A stretch of 30,821 nucleotides of DNA from HGM20899 sp964615195. Its GTDB lineage: Bacteria; Pseudomonadota; Gammaproteobacteria; Enterobacterales; Succinivibrionaceae. Shown here piece after piece: positions 1 to 8,200 of this stretch. Position numbers and translations under genes: made by a program. The notes under the pieces were generated by a model. It was not told where the DNA came from. It saw nothing but the letters and a program-made list of their open reading frames with translations, and did not search any database. Within the stretch, counting starts at the first letter, position 1, and each line of letters starts with the position of its first letter. Location: assembly GCA_964615195.1 (NCBI GenBank), contig CAZTNG010000014.1, forward strand, positions 1 through 30,821, given 5' to 3'.

Positions 1-48
1 GTATATCCCATAGATCACCTCATTTTAGTGTCCAGGATTTTGACCGCA
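1..48 (-). mobile_element. Probable left terminus of an IS3-like insertion sequence (partial)
   Basis: Read on the minus strand, the stretch starting at 48 begins TGCGGTCAAAATCCTGG, with the TG start typical of IS3-family inverted repeats. After that come a purine-rich GAGGTG ribosome binding site (21-16) and an ATG at 11 that runs off the window edge (M-G-Y). A host reading frame coming in from 346 stops inside this segment at 20-22, as expected where an IS has inserted into a gene. The family assignment is inference, because only the end and three codons of the presumed transposase are visible. Confidence 0.42.
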
Positions 49-346
49 TCCCCCTTTTGGTAATACTATCAACCGCTTTTACTGTATTTATACCACCTAT
101 ATATTGTTCATCTGCTAATGAATTAGAAGCCATACGCATAATATCAACAACATTAGTTAAGCTTTTATTAACAATACCTAATTCACTTTGAGAATGAAAT
201 AAAATATTGCTTCTTATTTCATTTACAAGTAATTCATTTACTTTATGACGAAATACAAATGCGCATCCAACTAAAGTACCAATTATTAGCACTATAATTA
301 ATATAGATTGCTTGTAAGATAAAATATTTCTTAACAATCGCCCCAT
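49..346 (-). pseudogene. N-terminal remnant of a membrane-anchored sensor, cut by an IS
   Basis: The intact part is 99 residues. It has a short cytoplasmic start with basic residues, one strong membrane segment at about residues 13-33, then an extracytoplasmic helical stretch rich in Asn, Ser and Val, like the start of the periplasmic sensor part of dCache-type diguanylate cyclases or histidine kinases. The start ATG at 346 has a good AAGGGA ribosome binding site. The frame then runs about nine codons into the putative IS and stops; the other two minus-strand frames also stop there, so a simple frameshift does not rescue it. No output domain (GGDEF, EAL or kinase) is present, so the enzyme type is unknown. 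The rest may lie beyond the IS outside the window. Confidence 0.55.
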
Positions 347-605
347 AAAATATCCCTTATCTTATCGTCAAAGAACTATATTTAGGTAACTTCAACGTAG
401 CTTTTTATTATTGATAGACATTTATTATTCTTAAAATTAGCTAATCCAAACACTAAACAACTTTATTATTTTTGTACTACTGTAACTTTAATCTTAATAC
501 TGATAATATCCATATTAGAGCTATTTAATTTATAAAATCAAGCAACTTATAGTGAAAAATTGCACTAAGTTTACATATTTCACACAAAACAACTAAATAA
601 AATAA

Positions 606-638
606 TTTATGTATTTTTATCTAGTAAAAATACATAAA
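606..638. repeat. 14-bp perfect inverted repeat
   Basis: TTTATGTATTTTTA (606-619) is exactly complementary to 625-638, with the 5-nt loop TCTAG. Neither side has a long T-run directly adjacent, so it is not a standard intrinsic terminator in either direction. It sits about 185 bp before the predicted metK promoter. It could be a cruciform, a regulator site or a remnant terminator; in such AT-rich DNA some chance contribution is possible. Confidence 0.5.
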
Positions 639-821
639 ATTAATAACTTCTAAATTTACCTTATAAAACATTTATATTTAAAAGTGTTCTAAGTGAACTA
701 TTTATTATTTAATTGTAATGATGAATGTCAGAAATAATCATGTAACTCAACACTACAAAAGCTCTATCTAATTATTTTTATCACACTCCTTTTCTAATTT
801 TCATAACTTATACAAATAATG

Positions 822-827
822 TATAAT
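822..827 (+). promoter_or_regulatory. Likely -10 box of the metK promoter
   Basis: A perfect TATAAT preceded directly by TG lies 45 bp before the metK start. The -35 region at the right distance (around 799-804) is poor, so the call depends on the -10 element. The ribosome binding site AGGTG (863-867) follows four bases before ATG. Confidence 0.45.
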
Positions 828-871
828 AATAAATAGTTTGTTAAATTAGCTTTTGCGAATACAGGTGTACT

Positions 872-2023
872 ATGGCAAGATTATTTACTTCAGAATCTGT
901 TTCTGAAGGACATCCAGATAAAATAGCAGATCAAATTTCGGATGCAGTACTAGATGAAATTTTAAAACAAGACACATCAGCTCATGTTGCTTGTGAAACA
1001 TTTATAAAAACAGGAATGGTTTTAGTTGGCGGAGAAATAACAACCTCAGCATGGGTCGATATTGAAGCTTTAGTACGTAAAGTTGTATGTGATATTGGAT
1101 ACAATCACTCAGATATGGGTTTTGATGCAAAATCATGTGCAGTTCTCAACGCAATAGGTAAACAATCACCAGATATTAACCAAGGTGTATCAAGAGCCGA
1201 TCCAAAAGAGCAAGGTGCTGGAGATCAAGGTTTAATGTTCGGATTTGCATGTGATGAAACTGACGTATACATGCCTGCACCTATTACATATGCCCATCGT
1301 TTAATGAAGAGACAAGCTGAAGTTAGAAAAAATGGAACACTTCCTTGGCTCAGACCTGATGCAAAAAGTCAGGTTACTTTTATTTATAACGATGATGGTT
1401 CTATTCAAGGTATTGATACAGTTGTTTTATCTACACAACATGACGAAACTGTTTCTAACAAAGAAATTCATGAAGGTGTTAGAGAAGAAATCATCAATAA
1501 GGTATTGCCAACAAAATGGCTAACACCAAAAACTAAATACTTTATAAATCCAACAGGCAGATTTGTAATTGGCGGACCAATGGGTGATTGCGGCTTAACA
1601 GGTCGTAAAATTATTGTTGATACTTATGGTGGTTACGCACGACATGGCGGTGGTGCTTTCTCAGGAAAAGATCCTTCAAAAGTTGACAGAAGTGCGGCCT
1701 ATGCAGCTCGTTATGTAGCCAAAAATATTGTAGCTGCAAAATTAGCCAAAAAGTGCGAAATTCAAGTATCTTATGCAATTGGTGTTGCTAACCCTGTATC
1801 ATTATCTATTGATACATTCGGTACAGGAGCCATTTCTGAAGAAAGACTTTGCGAAATAGTGAAACAAGCTTTTGATCTAAGACCTTATGGCCTTATTGAA
1901 ATGTTAAACCTTAAGCGCCCTATTTATCAAAAAACTGCAGCTTATGGTCACTTTGGTCGTGAAGAATTCCCTTGGGAACAACTAGACAAAGCTGAAGCTC
2001 TTAAGCACCTAGCTTTTGACTAA
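872..2023 (+). CDS. metK: S-adenosylmethionine synthetase (methionine adenosyltransferase)
   Basis: This cytoplasmic enzyme makes S-adenosylmethionine from methionine and ATP. The 383-residue product has the normal bacterial MetK length and opens with the family signature containing GHPDKIADQISDAVLDEIL, where the His and Asp residues contact ATP and Mg. The central signature GAGDQGLMFGFACDET and the glycine-rich GGGAFSGKDPSKVDRSAAY segment, which carries phosphate-binding residues, are intact. AGGTG four bases before the ATG supports the start. The gene stands alone, with an upstream TATAAT and a downstream hairpin at 2039-2063. In E. coli metK lies a few genes from endA-rsmE, and the same neighbourhood is seen here with different intervening genes. 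Identity is very secure. Confidence 0.98.
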   Translation: MARLFTSESVSEGHPDKIADQISDAVLDEILKQDTSAHVACETFIKTGMVLVGGEITTSAWVDIEALVRKVVCDIGYNHSDMGFDAKSCAVLNAIGKQSPDINQGVSRADPKEQGAGDQGLMFGFACDETDVYMPAPITYAHRLMKRQAEVRKNGTLPWLRPDAKSQVTFIYNDDGSIQGIDTVVLSTQHDETVSNKEIHEGVREEIINKVLPTKWLTPKTKYFINPTGRFVIGGPMGDCGLTGRKIIVDTYGGYARHGGGAFSGKDPSKVDRSAAYAARYVAKNIVAAKLAKKCEIQVSYAIGVANPVSLSIDTFGTGAISEERLCEIVKQAFDLRPYGLIEMLNLKRPIYQKTAAYGHFGREEFPWEQLDKAEALKHLAFD

Positions 2024-2038
2024 TAACGTATATTGCAA

Positions 2039-2070
2039 AGGAGCTACATTAGTTGTAGCTCCTATTATAT
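2039..2070. terminator. metK terminator, possibly shared by convergent genes
   Basis: A 10-bp perfect stem (2039-2048 with 2054-2063, loop TTAGT) lies 16 bases after the metK stop and 19 bases from the stop of the convergent minus-strand gene. The plus-strand tail is ATTATATTCTTT, a weak U-tract. On the other strand only three T residues follow. Confidence 0.7.
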
Positions 2071-2081
2071 TCTTTAAATTT

Positions 2082-2918
2082 CTACACTACCTTCTGAATT
2101 AACGCACTAACTCTAGTATCTGACCAATCTTCTTTTTCAATCATCTGTTCAATTTGATGTACAGTTAAATCCTCAGGATAAACAATTACTATACTAATAT
2201 CACCTTTCGTAAGATAATTATGTTGCCCAAATTCTGTATACCTTGTTGCTCCAATGCTTACTAGCATTTGTTCTGGTTTATTACAAGCTAATAGATAATC
2301 GTGTATATTTTCAGCAGGACCTTCATCCTTTTGATTGTTCATCTTTTCGATCATCCAACCAATTAACTTTTCATACATGTAGCTATAATCTCTAGCTGAA
2401 CTATCAACACCATAAGCAATAAGCTTATTATCTCTCTTTAAATAACAACATATACGGTAATTACTAATCAAGCTATCTGCTGTAAACTCATCAATTGCAA
2501 GTAAATTACCTGCAAATCCCTTTGTGCCCTCACCCCAATTTTTTTTCTCACTTATTTTCTTAGCACCCGCTCTTCTTATAGAACTATCGTTATATGCGCC
2601 AAAAAATTTAGGGATAAGATTAACGACACGCTCACCTTCATAAATAATATCAAAAATAACACCAATTTCTGGCTCTACTTGTAAATTATCACCTTCTCCA
2701 CAAGGAGCTACAAGAACATTATCTGTCAATGGATACACCTTGAGAAAGGATGATGATATATCACCTTGAGGATTTGGAAGATAAAAAGGAAATAAAGCTT
2801 TTGGAGCTTGAGCTTCATTAACTTTAACATTTAAAAAATCTTTTGCCTCACCTGCTTGTTCTAAATGACCTGCAAAATTTCCAGCCACTCCAAGACCAAT
2901 TACTTTACTTAAATCCAT
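2082..2918 (-). CDS. Conserved protein resembling the DUF5718 family, function unknown
   Basis: This 278-residue protein has no signal peptide or membrane segment, so it is probably cytoplasmic. The N-terminus (IGLGVAGNFAGHLEQAGEA) and the central EPEIGVIFDI...PKFFGAYNDSSIRR...KISEKKNWGEGTKG block look like the uncharacterised DUF5718 family, recalled from memory and not searched. The E-x-E-I-G pattern followed by a downstream SxR and lysine cluster is loosely reminiscent of the fumarylacetoacetate-hydrolase fold, but no metal triad can be assigned confidently. The start ATG (2918) has a purine-rich GGGGGAAT stretch just upstream on the minus strand. The gene is convergent with metK and divergent from endA, so it forms its own transcription unit. 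The family guess is moderate and the function is unknown. Confidence 0.75.
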   Translation of the reverse strand: MDLSKVIGLGVAGNFAGHLEQAGEAKDFLNVKVNEAQAPKALFPFYLPNPQGDISSSFLKVYPLTDNVLVAPCGEGDNLQVEPEIGVIFDIIYEGERVVNLIPKFFGAYNDSSIRRAGAKKISEKKNWGEGTKGFAGNLLAIDEFTADSLISNYRICCYLKRDNKLIAYGVDSSARDYSYMYEKLIGWMIEKMNNQKDEGPAENIHDYLLACNKPEQMLVSIGATRYTEFGQHNYLTKGDISIVIVYPEDLTVHQIEQMIEKEDWSDTRVSALIQKVV

Positions 2919-3055
2919 ATATTCCCCCTGTTGTCAAAAATCGTACATATTTTACAGTATTACTAAATTACTTTGGCAGATATTTTATGTATGATATGTA
3001 GTACTCGTGATAAAATAATTAATAACATTGTAAATAAAAAAATAGAAGCAAGCTC

Positions 3056-3769
3056 ATGAAGATAATTACTATAATTTTGACTATTATTCTCAGTATTCCA
3101 TTAGCAAATAATTGCTTTGCTCAGGATTTTAACCAATCAAAAAAAATATTGACGGCTTATTATAAATCAAAAAATAATCCCATTTCATTTTATTGCCATT
3201 GTCCTATTACTTTTACAAGTAATAAAAAAATGGTTCCTGATCTAGCAAAATGTGGATACATTCCAGGAAAAATGGCTAAAAGAGCTCAACGCATTGAATG
3301 GGAACACATCATGCCAGCTTCTTGGCTAGGTAAGCAATTACAATGTTGGCAAAACGGTGGTAGAAAAAACTGTGCAAAAGATCCTGTCTTTAATAAAAGA
3401 GAAGGAGATATGCACAATTTAGTACCCGCTGTTGGTGAAGTTAATGCCGTACGAAGTAATTATGGGTATGCTGATTTAGGTAGTTCAAATAAAAGCTTTG
3501 GCACTTGTAATTTTGTAGTTAGTACAAGTAAACCTAAAGCTGTTCAACCTGCAGAATATACTAGAGGTTTCATTGCTAGAGCTTTTCTTTATATGTCTGA
3601 AAGATACAACATTAGGTTATCTAAACAAGATAGACGTTTAATGGAATTTTGGAACAATAAATATAAAGTAACAACTTGGGAATGTAGACGCAATCTTATG
3701 ATTAAAAATGATCAAGGTAATGATAATAAATTTATTACAGAAAAATGTAAGGCAGAAGGAATTAAATAA
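3056..3769 (+). CDS. endA: Endonuclease I, exported non-specific DNase
   Basis: This is a periplasmic or secreted nuclease that cuts double-stranded DNA. The 237-residue precursor starts with a signal peptide (lysine, then a hydrophobic run to about residue 20, with likely cleavage after CFA at 22). The EndA core is clear: EWEHIMPASWLG with the catalytic His at about residue 84, the Cys-containing QCWQNGGRKNC segment, GDMHNLVPAVGEVNAVRSN, and the C-terminal LSKQDRRLMEFWNNKY block. Cysteines fit the family's disulfide-rich nature. The ribosome binding site is poor (AGAAGCAAG). The stop codon directly abuts the ATG of rsmE, as in the E. coli endA-rsmE arrangement, so the two are surely co-transcribed. 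A TTGGCA at 2973-2978 could be a -35 element, but its -10 is weak. Confidence 0.95.
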   Translation: MKIITIILTIILSIPLANNCFAQDFNQSKKILTAYYKSKNNPISFYCHCPITFTSNKKMVPDLAKCGYIPGKMAKRAQRIEWEHIMPASWLGKQLQCWQNGGRKNCAKDPVFNKREGDMHNLVPAVGEVNAVRSNYGYADLGSSNKSFGTCNFVVSTSKPKAVQPAEYTRGFIARAFLYMSERYNIRLSKQDRRLMEFWNNKYKVTTWECRRNLMIKNDQGNDNKFITEKCKAEGIK

Positions 3770-4501
3770 ATGCGTACAGTAAGAATTTATGAACCATCAC
3801 AATTAACCTTAAATAGTTTTCAGGAATTAAGTCCTGATGGTGCAGGACATGTCGGTCGTGTACTACGAATGAATACAGGTGAAAAAATTGTATTATTTAA
3901 TGGTTTTGGTGGAGAATATAACTGCACTATATCTGAAAGTAGTAAAAAACATGTAATAGTACATATAGATAGTTTTGAAGACACCTCTGTTGAATCCCCT
4001 ATTAAAATTCATCTTGGTCAAGTACTTAGCAGAGGTGATAAAATGGAATTCACTATTCAAAAAGCGGTTGAATTGGGAATTACAGAAATAACACCACTAA
4101 TTTCTTGTAGATGTGGCGTAAGATTAAAAGATGAACGGTTAATAAAAAAACAGGATTCTTTTCAAAAAATAATAATCAGTGCATGTGAACAAAGTGGAAG
4201 AACTATTGTTCCTCAAATTAATCCTGTTATAACCTTAGAAGAATTTTTATTACAAGCAAACAACGATTGTAAACTAACATTAAATCCTTATGCACATAAA
4301 CATATAACAAATATTGAAAAATCATCCAACAGCGCCTATAGGTTATTAATCGGTCCAGAAGGTGGATTTAGCGATGAAGAAGTAAGCTTAACCAAACAAA
4401 ATGGTTATGAAGATGTACTTCTTGGGCCAAGAATTCTCCGTACAGAAACAGCCGCTCTTGTCGCTGTTAGCATACTGCAATCAGCATTTGGAGACCTTTA
4501 A
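3770..4501 (+). CDS. rsmE: 16S rRNA m3U1498 methyltransferase
   Basis: RsmE methylates N3 of U1498 in 16S rRNA on the 30S subunit, using S-adenosylmethionine. The 243-residue protein has the N-terminal PUA-like part (start to about 70) and the SPOUT/trefoil-knot methyltransferase domain. Knot signatures visible are RGDKMEFTIQKAVELGI, the RC...CEQSGR segment, LLIGPEGGFSDEEV and LGPRILRTETA. An AGAAGGA ribosome binding site lies within the end of endA, and the ATG follows the endA stop with no gap. The end overlaps the yqgE ATG by one base (TAATG). In E. coli gshB normally lies between rsmE and yqgE; it is missing here. Confidence 0.96.
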   Translation: MRTVRIYEPSQLTLNSFQELSPDGAGHVGRVLRMNTGEKIVLFNGFGGEYNCTISESSKKHVIVHIDSFEDTSVESPIKIHLGQVLSRGDKMEFTIQKAVELGITEITPLISCRCGVRLKDERLIKKQDSFQKIIISACEQSGRTIVPQINPVITLEEFLLQANNDCKLTLNPYAHKHITNIEKSSNSAYRLLIGPEGGFSDEEVSLTKQNGYEDVLLGPRILRTETAALVAVSILQSAFGDL

Positions 4502-5157
4502 TGAAACCAAAAATCAATTTACAAGGATCAATACTTGTTGCAAACCCTTCTGTTACTGGCGATTCAAAAGGTGCAGTTATTTTAATTTTTAGCCATAGTT
4601 TAGGGATCGTTCAGGGAGTTTGCATTAACAAACCACATCCAACATATGATCAACTTTTTTTAATGGAACATCTAGGTTTTAAACTAAAAGATCCATTAAG
4701 ACTAGTAGATCAACCTGTATTTCTTAGTGGCAATGACAAAATACACCAAGGAATTGTAATTCATGATAAAGAACCTGATGCATATCAAGCATCGAATACT
4801 ATAAATAAAGATATATGTTTGACATTATCTAACGATGTCCTTATCGATATAGCAGCAGGAGACAATACTCCTTCAAATTATCTTATTGCTATTGGGCGTT
4901 ATTCATGGAGTGCAAACGACTTATTAAAACTTATCAAATATGGAAGATATTTTTTACTGAATTTTGATTTTGACATCGCAATGCGTATACCATATGACAA
5001 AAAATATGCATATTGTTATGAAAAATTAGGATTTAATCCTAACCAATTGTCATCATCAAATATGGTAAATTTTGATGATATAACAACACTTGACCCAAAT
5101 CTTGAAAAACTGTATTGGATTGAACATAAAGAAAAGGAATTCCCTAATGAACACTAA
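4501..5157 (+). CDS. yqgE: YqgE/AlgH (UPF0301) family protein
   Basis: This is a 218-residue cytoplasmic protein of the UPF0301/AlgH family, whose biochemical role is not settled. The family pattern is recognisable though divergent: GSILVANPSVTGDSKGAVILIF near the N-terminus, VCINKP at about 40, PVFLSGNDKIHQGIVIH around 77, LTLSNDVLIDIAAGDNTPSNYLIAIGRYSW near 108-140. It sits directly after rsmE with a 1-base overlap, GGAG about eight bases before the ATG, and overlaps queF by 11 bases. In many gammaproteobacteria the next gene is yqgF/ruvX; here it is replaced by queF. The length is slightly above the usual 185-190 because of an extended acidic C-terminus. Confidence 0.88.
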   Translation: MKPKINLQGSILVANPSVTGDSKGAVILIFSHSLGIVQGVCINKPHPTYDQLFLMEHLGFKLKDPLRLVDQPVFLSGNDKIHQGIVIHDKEPDAYQASNTINKDICLTLSNDVLIDIAAGDNTPSNYLIAIGRYSWSANDLLKLIKYGRYFLLNFDFDIAMRIPYDKKYAYCYEKLGFNPNQLSSSNMVNFDDITTLDPNLEKLYWIEHKEKEFPNEH

Positions 5158-5983
5158 CTATAAAGAATTACTGTCAGGACTTTCTTTAGGTCATAAAACT
5201 AATTATGAAAGTCAGTACAACCCAAAACTTCTACAAGTAGTGCCCAGAAGTTTAAATAGAGATACTTTAGACATAAAAACAAATTTTTATGGTTATGATC
5301 TATGGCATATGTACGAATTGTCATGCCTAAATAAAAAGGGAAAACCTCTCGTTGCTATTGGAGAAGTTATCGTTCCATGTGATTCCGAATTTATTGTAGA
5401 ATCAAAGTCTTTAAAACTTTACTTAAACAGTTTTAATCAAACAAAATTAGATTCCCTTGAACAAATGCAAGACATAATTAATAAAGACTTATGCAATATT
5501 TTACAAACGCAAGTAACTGTAAAACTTTATGATTTAATTGATACACCAAAACAATTTAATATCAAATCAAATCCAGTAGGCATAAATCTTGATAATTTGG
5601 ATATCGAGGTTAATTGCTACTCAGTTACTCCAGAATTGATATCTCAAGAAAATGGTGAAGTTATATCAGAAACTCTGTATTCTAATCTTCTAAAATCCAA
5701 TTGTTTAATCACTGGTCAACCAGACTGGGGAACTATAATTATTAGCTATACAGGAAAACCTCTCAACCATGAACAACTTCTAAAATATATAGTATCTTTG
5801 CGTCAGCATAATGAATTTCATGAGCATTGTGTTGAAAGAATATTTACAGATATTTGCAATGCTACTCAAATTAACTTCCTAGAAGTTAAAGCGTTTTATA
5901 CAAGACGTGGAGGTTTAGACATAAATCCGTGTCGCAGTTCCATTGAACCTCAATTAGAAAATTTACGTTTTATTCGTCAATAA
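5147..5983 (+). CDS. queF: NADPH-dependent 7-cyano-7-deazaguanine reductase (type II QueF)
   Basis: QueF reduces preQ0 to preQ1 in queuosine biosynthesis for tRNA wobble modification. From ATG 5147 the protein has 278 residues, the bimodular type II length (E. coli has 282), and opens MNTNYKELLSGLSLGHKTNY like E. coli QueF. An in-frame ATG at 5090 would add 19 residues with no family match, while 5147 has AAGGA about eight bases upstream. Key features are VPRSLNRD, ESKSLKLYLNSFNQT (the E-(S/L)-K-(S) NADPH motif, about 85-88), the nucleophilic Cys186 in LLKSNCLITGQPDWG, and FHEHCVERIF. The end overlaps the preceding gene's stop by 11 bases, suggesting translational coupling. Confidence 0.97.
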   Translation: MNTNYKELLSGLSLGHKTNYESQYNPKLLQVVPRSLNRDTLDIKTNFYGYDLWHMYELSCLNKKGKPLVAIGEVIVPCDSEFIVESKSLKLYLNSFNQTKLDSLEQMQDIINKDLCNILQTQVTVKLYDLIDTPKQFNIKSNPVGINLDNLDIEVNCYSVTPELISQENGEVISETLYSNLLKSNCLITGQPDWGTIIISYTGKPLNHEQLLKYIVSLRQHNEFHEHCVERIFTDICNATQINFLEVKAFYTRRGGLDINPCRSSIEPQLENLRFIRQ

Positions 5984-6022
5984 GATAAAACCACTTATGA
6001 AAAATAAAAGTTGGAGCTTACT

Positions 6023-8200
6023 ATGATTGAATTTGCATTTATTGGAGCAATGCTCGCAGCATATCCTTTAGAAAATTTATCAAATGTACCTAATAGCGTA
6101 CAAGTAGCCCAACATTTTGAGAATATTAATCCGTATGAATGTGTAAGAATAATAGATTACAATCTACCACTACTTGAGCAAAAATCTCAAAACACTAATA
6201 GTATCAAAGAAAAATCAGATTCTGCTAGAGATATCATTTTTGCCCTTTTGGCTAAACAATCATGTCAAATAACAGCCAACGATTTAGATGGTGCAAGTAA
6301 CACAACAAACATAATAAGTCAGTATAAACTAGACAAAACAAATTTTGCTGTAGAAAAGTTTATTTTTAACTATAATTTGAATAGATTAAAACTCCAACAA
6401 TTCTCTAAAAATGAATTTATTGATTTCTATAAAAACCTCAATATTCCTAGTGACAGCTTTAACTATATTAAAATTCAAGAACTAACATGGTTGAACTTAA
6501 GTAAAGAATATTTACAAGCTGCCATAAACTATAACGCTATTTCTAAACAATCAAATAACGATACTCTTCCTGCTAATTTGCAAGCAGCTCTTTACTTTAA
6601 TGGCTATATATCCAAACAAATAGATTTAAATTTTAATGATAGTTTAGAATTACTAGACAAAGCTGTTGATGCTTTAAACTCTGAAAACTATAGCTATACA
6701 CAAGCTATTATTGCATCTCAAGCAGCTAAAGTTTACGCTGACTTAAACATGTATGATAAAGCCATATACTATCAAGAAATTTTTCTAAAAGTAATAGAAA
6801 AAATTCCTGAAAAAATTAATGAATACATAATAGGTATTGAAATTTTATCAGAATTATACTCAAATAATAGAAATGTTGATCAATCATATATGCTATTGAT
6901 TAAAGCAGATAATTTACTTAATATAGTGTCTCACCCAATTGATGAGATGTGTAATGTTCGTTTAAAAATTGGATTACATTATCTAAACCTTAATAACACT
7001 CAAAAAGCAATTTCTACACTGAAAAAAGCAAACTCAGATTATAAAGTGATTAATAATAATGAAGGATTTATTAACAGTACTTTAGCTCTTGCCAATGCAT
7101 ATATAACTGCTGGGCAAGTAACAAATGCTAAAAATACTTTGTCATCAATATCAAATGAACAATTATCGCAACTTTCAAATACCCAAAAATTTCAACTAGC
7201 TCTGAATTCTGCCAGAATAGAAGCAAAAAGAAATAATTATAAAGAAGCCTTTAACCAATTACTAAACATACTTAACAATAAGCAAATAGACACAGAAACT
7301 CCAACTAATAACAAACAAAAAAACTATATGTATTCTCAATTACTACCTAAACATAATGTTGTTGTAGAATCAAAAATAGCTTCGCATGATAATAATGACT
7401 CCTTTTTTACTATAAGTTGGTCATTACTTTTAGTTTTAATTTTATTTATGCAATTGATTATTATTAGGTTAAATAATAACAATAAACAACTACGGCATAA
7501 ACTTGAAGATGAAATTGAAAATAGGCGATATACAACAGAAATAAATCTATCTAATGAGCAAGATTTCTTGAATTTCCTACTAGACCTAGGAGCTGACTTT
7601 AAAAATAATAATATTAAAACTATACCTAGTCTAATTATTCATGAAAAAGAGATATACCACTTGTACATTCCAGCTTTAAGCAATTTAAATATAAATGTTG
7701 GTAATGCCCATGCTAATCAAATTTTTAATATTTTTAGAGATAAAATAAAAAGCTTTAATTCAACAACAAGCAGAATATTTGAACTAGCAAATGATCGATT
7801 TATTATAATTAGAGATGTTCAATCAGAAATTACAACTGAGACAGCATGTAATTATTATTTTGAAATGTTTGGTAAATTTTTAAATGAGTTACGACTTCAA
7901 ACAAGAATATGCATTGGAACAATTGATTATCCATTTTTAACCAAAACGCCATATGAATTAGATTCTCGAAAAATTCTAGAATTAACTCTAATAGCTTTAA
8001 GCGGTTCTATATCTTTATCAACAAAAGACAATACTTGGCTAAGATTAACTGCAATAACCATCAGTAAGAATTTTTTAATAAGTGGCGATATTAGACAATG
8101 CGTTCTTGATGGAATTAGAAAAAATCTTATAAAAATAATGTCTTCGCATGACAAATCAATCATTAATTGGAACTATTTAATTGAAAGAAATATTTATTAA
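6023..8200 (+). CDS. TPR-repeat membrane protein with a degenerate GGDEF-like C-terminus
   Basis: The 725-residue protein has four parts. Residues 1-20 are hydrophobic, a possible but atypical signal. Residues about 150-430 are helical repeats with TPR character (Tyr/Ala spacing such as YDKAIYYQEIFLKV and NTQKAISTLKKA). One membrane segment lies near 464-485, followed by a short charged coiled coil (KQLRHKLEDEIENR). The C-terminal domain (about 515-690) follows the layout of GGDEF domains, with IGTIDYPF at 631-638 where they have SIGxAxxPF, but the signature is ANDRF (589-593) instead of GG(D/E)EF. Diguanylate cyclase activity is therefore unlikely. ATG 6023 was chosen because GGAG lies six bases before it; a TTG at 6011 overlaps that site. 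It follows queF by 39 bases without a terminator. Confidence 0.82.
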   Translation: MIEFAFIGAMLAAYPLENLSNVPNSVQVAQHFENINPYECVRIIDYNLPLLEQKSQNTNSIKEKSDSARDIIFALLAKQSCQITANDLDGASNTTNIISQYKLDKTNFAVEKFIFNYNLNRLKLQQFSKNEFIDFYKNLNIPSDSFNYIKIQELTWLNLSKEYLQAAINYNAISKQSNNDTLPANLQAALYFNGYISKQIDLNFNDSLELLDKAVDALNSENYSYTQAIIASQAAKVYADLNMYDKAIYYQEIFLKVIEKIPEKINEYIIGIEILSELYSNNRNVDQSYMLLIKADNLLNIVSHPIDEMCNVRLKIGLHYLNLNNTQKAISTLKKANSDYKVINNNEGFINSTLALANAYITAGQVTNAKNTLSSISNEQLSQLSNTQKFQLALNSARIEAKRNNYKEAFNQLLNILNNKQIDTETPTNNKQKNYMYSQLLPKHNVVVESKIASHDNNDSFFTISWSLLLVLILFMQLIIIRLNNNNKQLRHKLEDEIENRRYTTEINLSNEQDFLNFLLDLGADFKNNNIKTIPSLIIHEKEIYHLYIPALSNLNINVGNAHANQIFNIFRDKIKSFNSTTSRIFELANDRFIIIRDVQSEITTETACNYYFEMFGKFLNELRLQTRICIGTIDYPFLTKTPYELDSRKILELTLIALSGSISLSTKDNTWLRLTAITISKNFLISGDIRQCVLDGIRKNLIKIMSSHDKSIINWNYLIERNIY

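Larger units (their letters stand above)
347..871. other. 525-bp AT-rich intergenic region upstream of metK
   Basis: No convincing gene is visible. The stretch is very AT-rich and separates the cut sensor gene (minus) from metK (plus). It contains a 14-bp perfect inverted repeat at 606-638 and a likely metK promoter at 822-827, both listed separately. I looked for MetJ-type AGACGTCT operators and saw no good tandem match, and no S-adenosylmethionine riboswitch architecture was recognisable by eye. Confidence 0.5.

Noticed and set aside
718..771. Short frame starting with two Met codons upstream of metK, as a possible methionine leader peptide
   Set aside because: Only two Met, no terminator/antiterminator follows, and the frame lies before the predicted metK -10 box.
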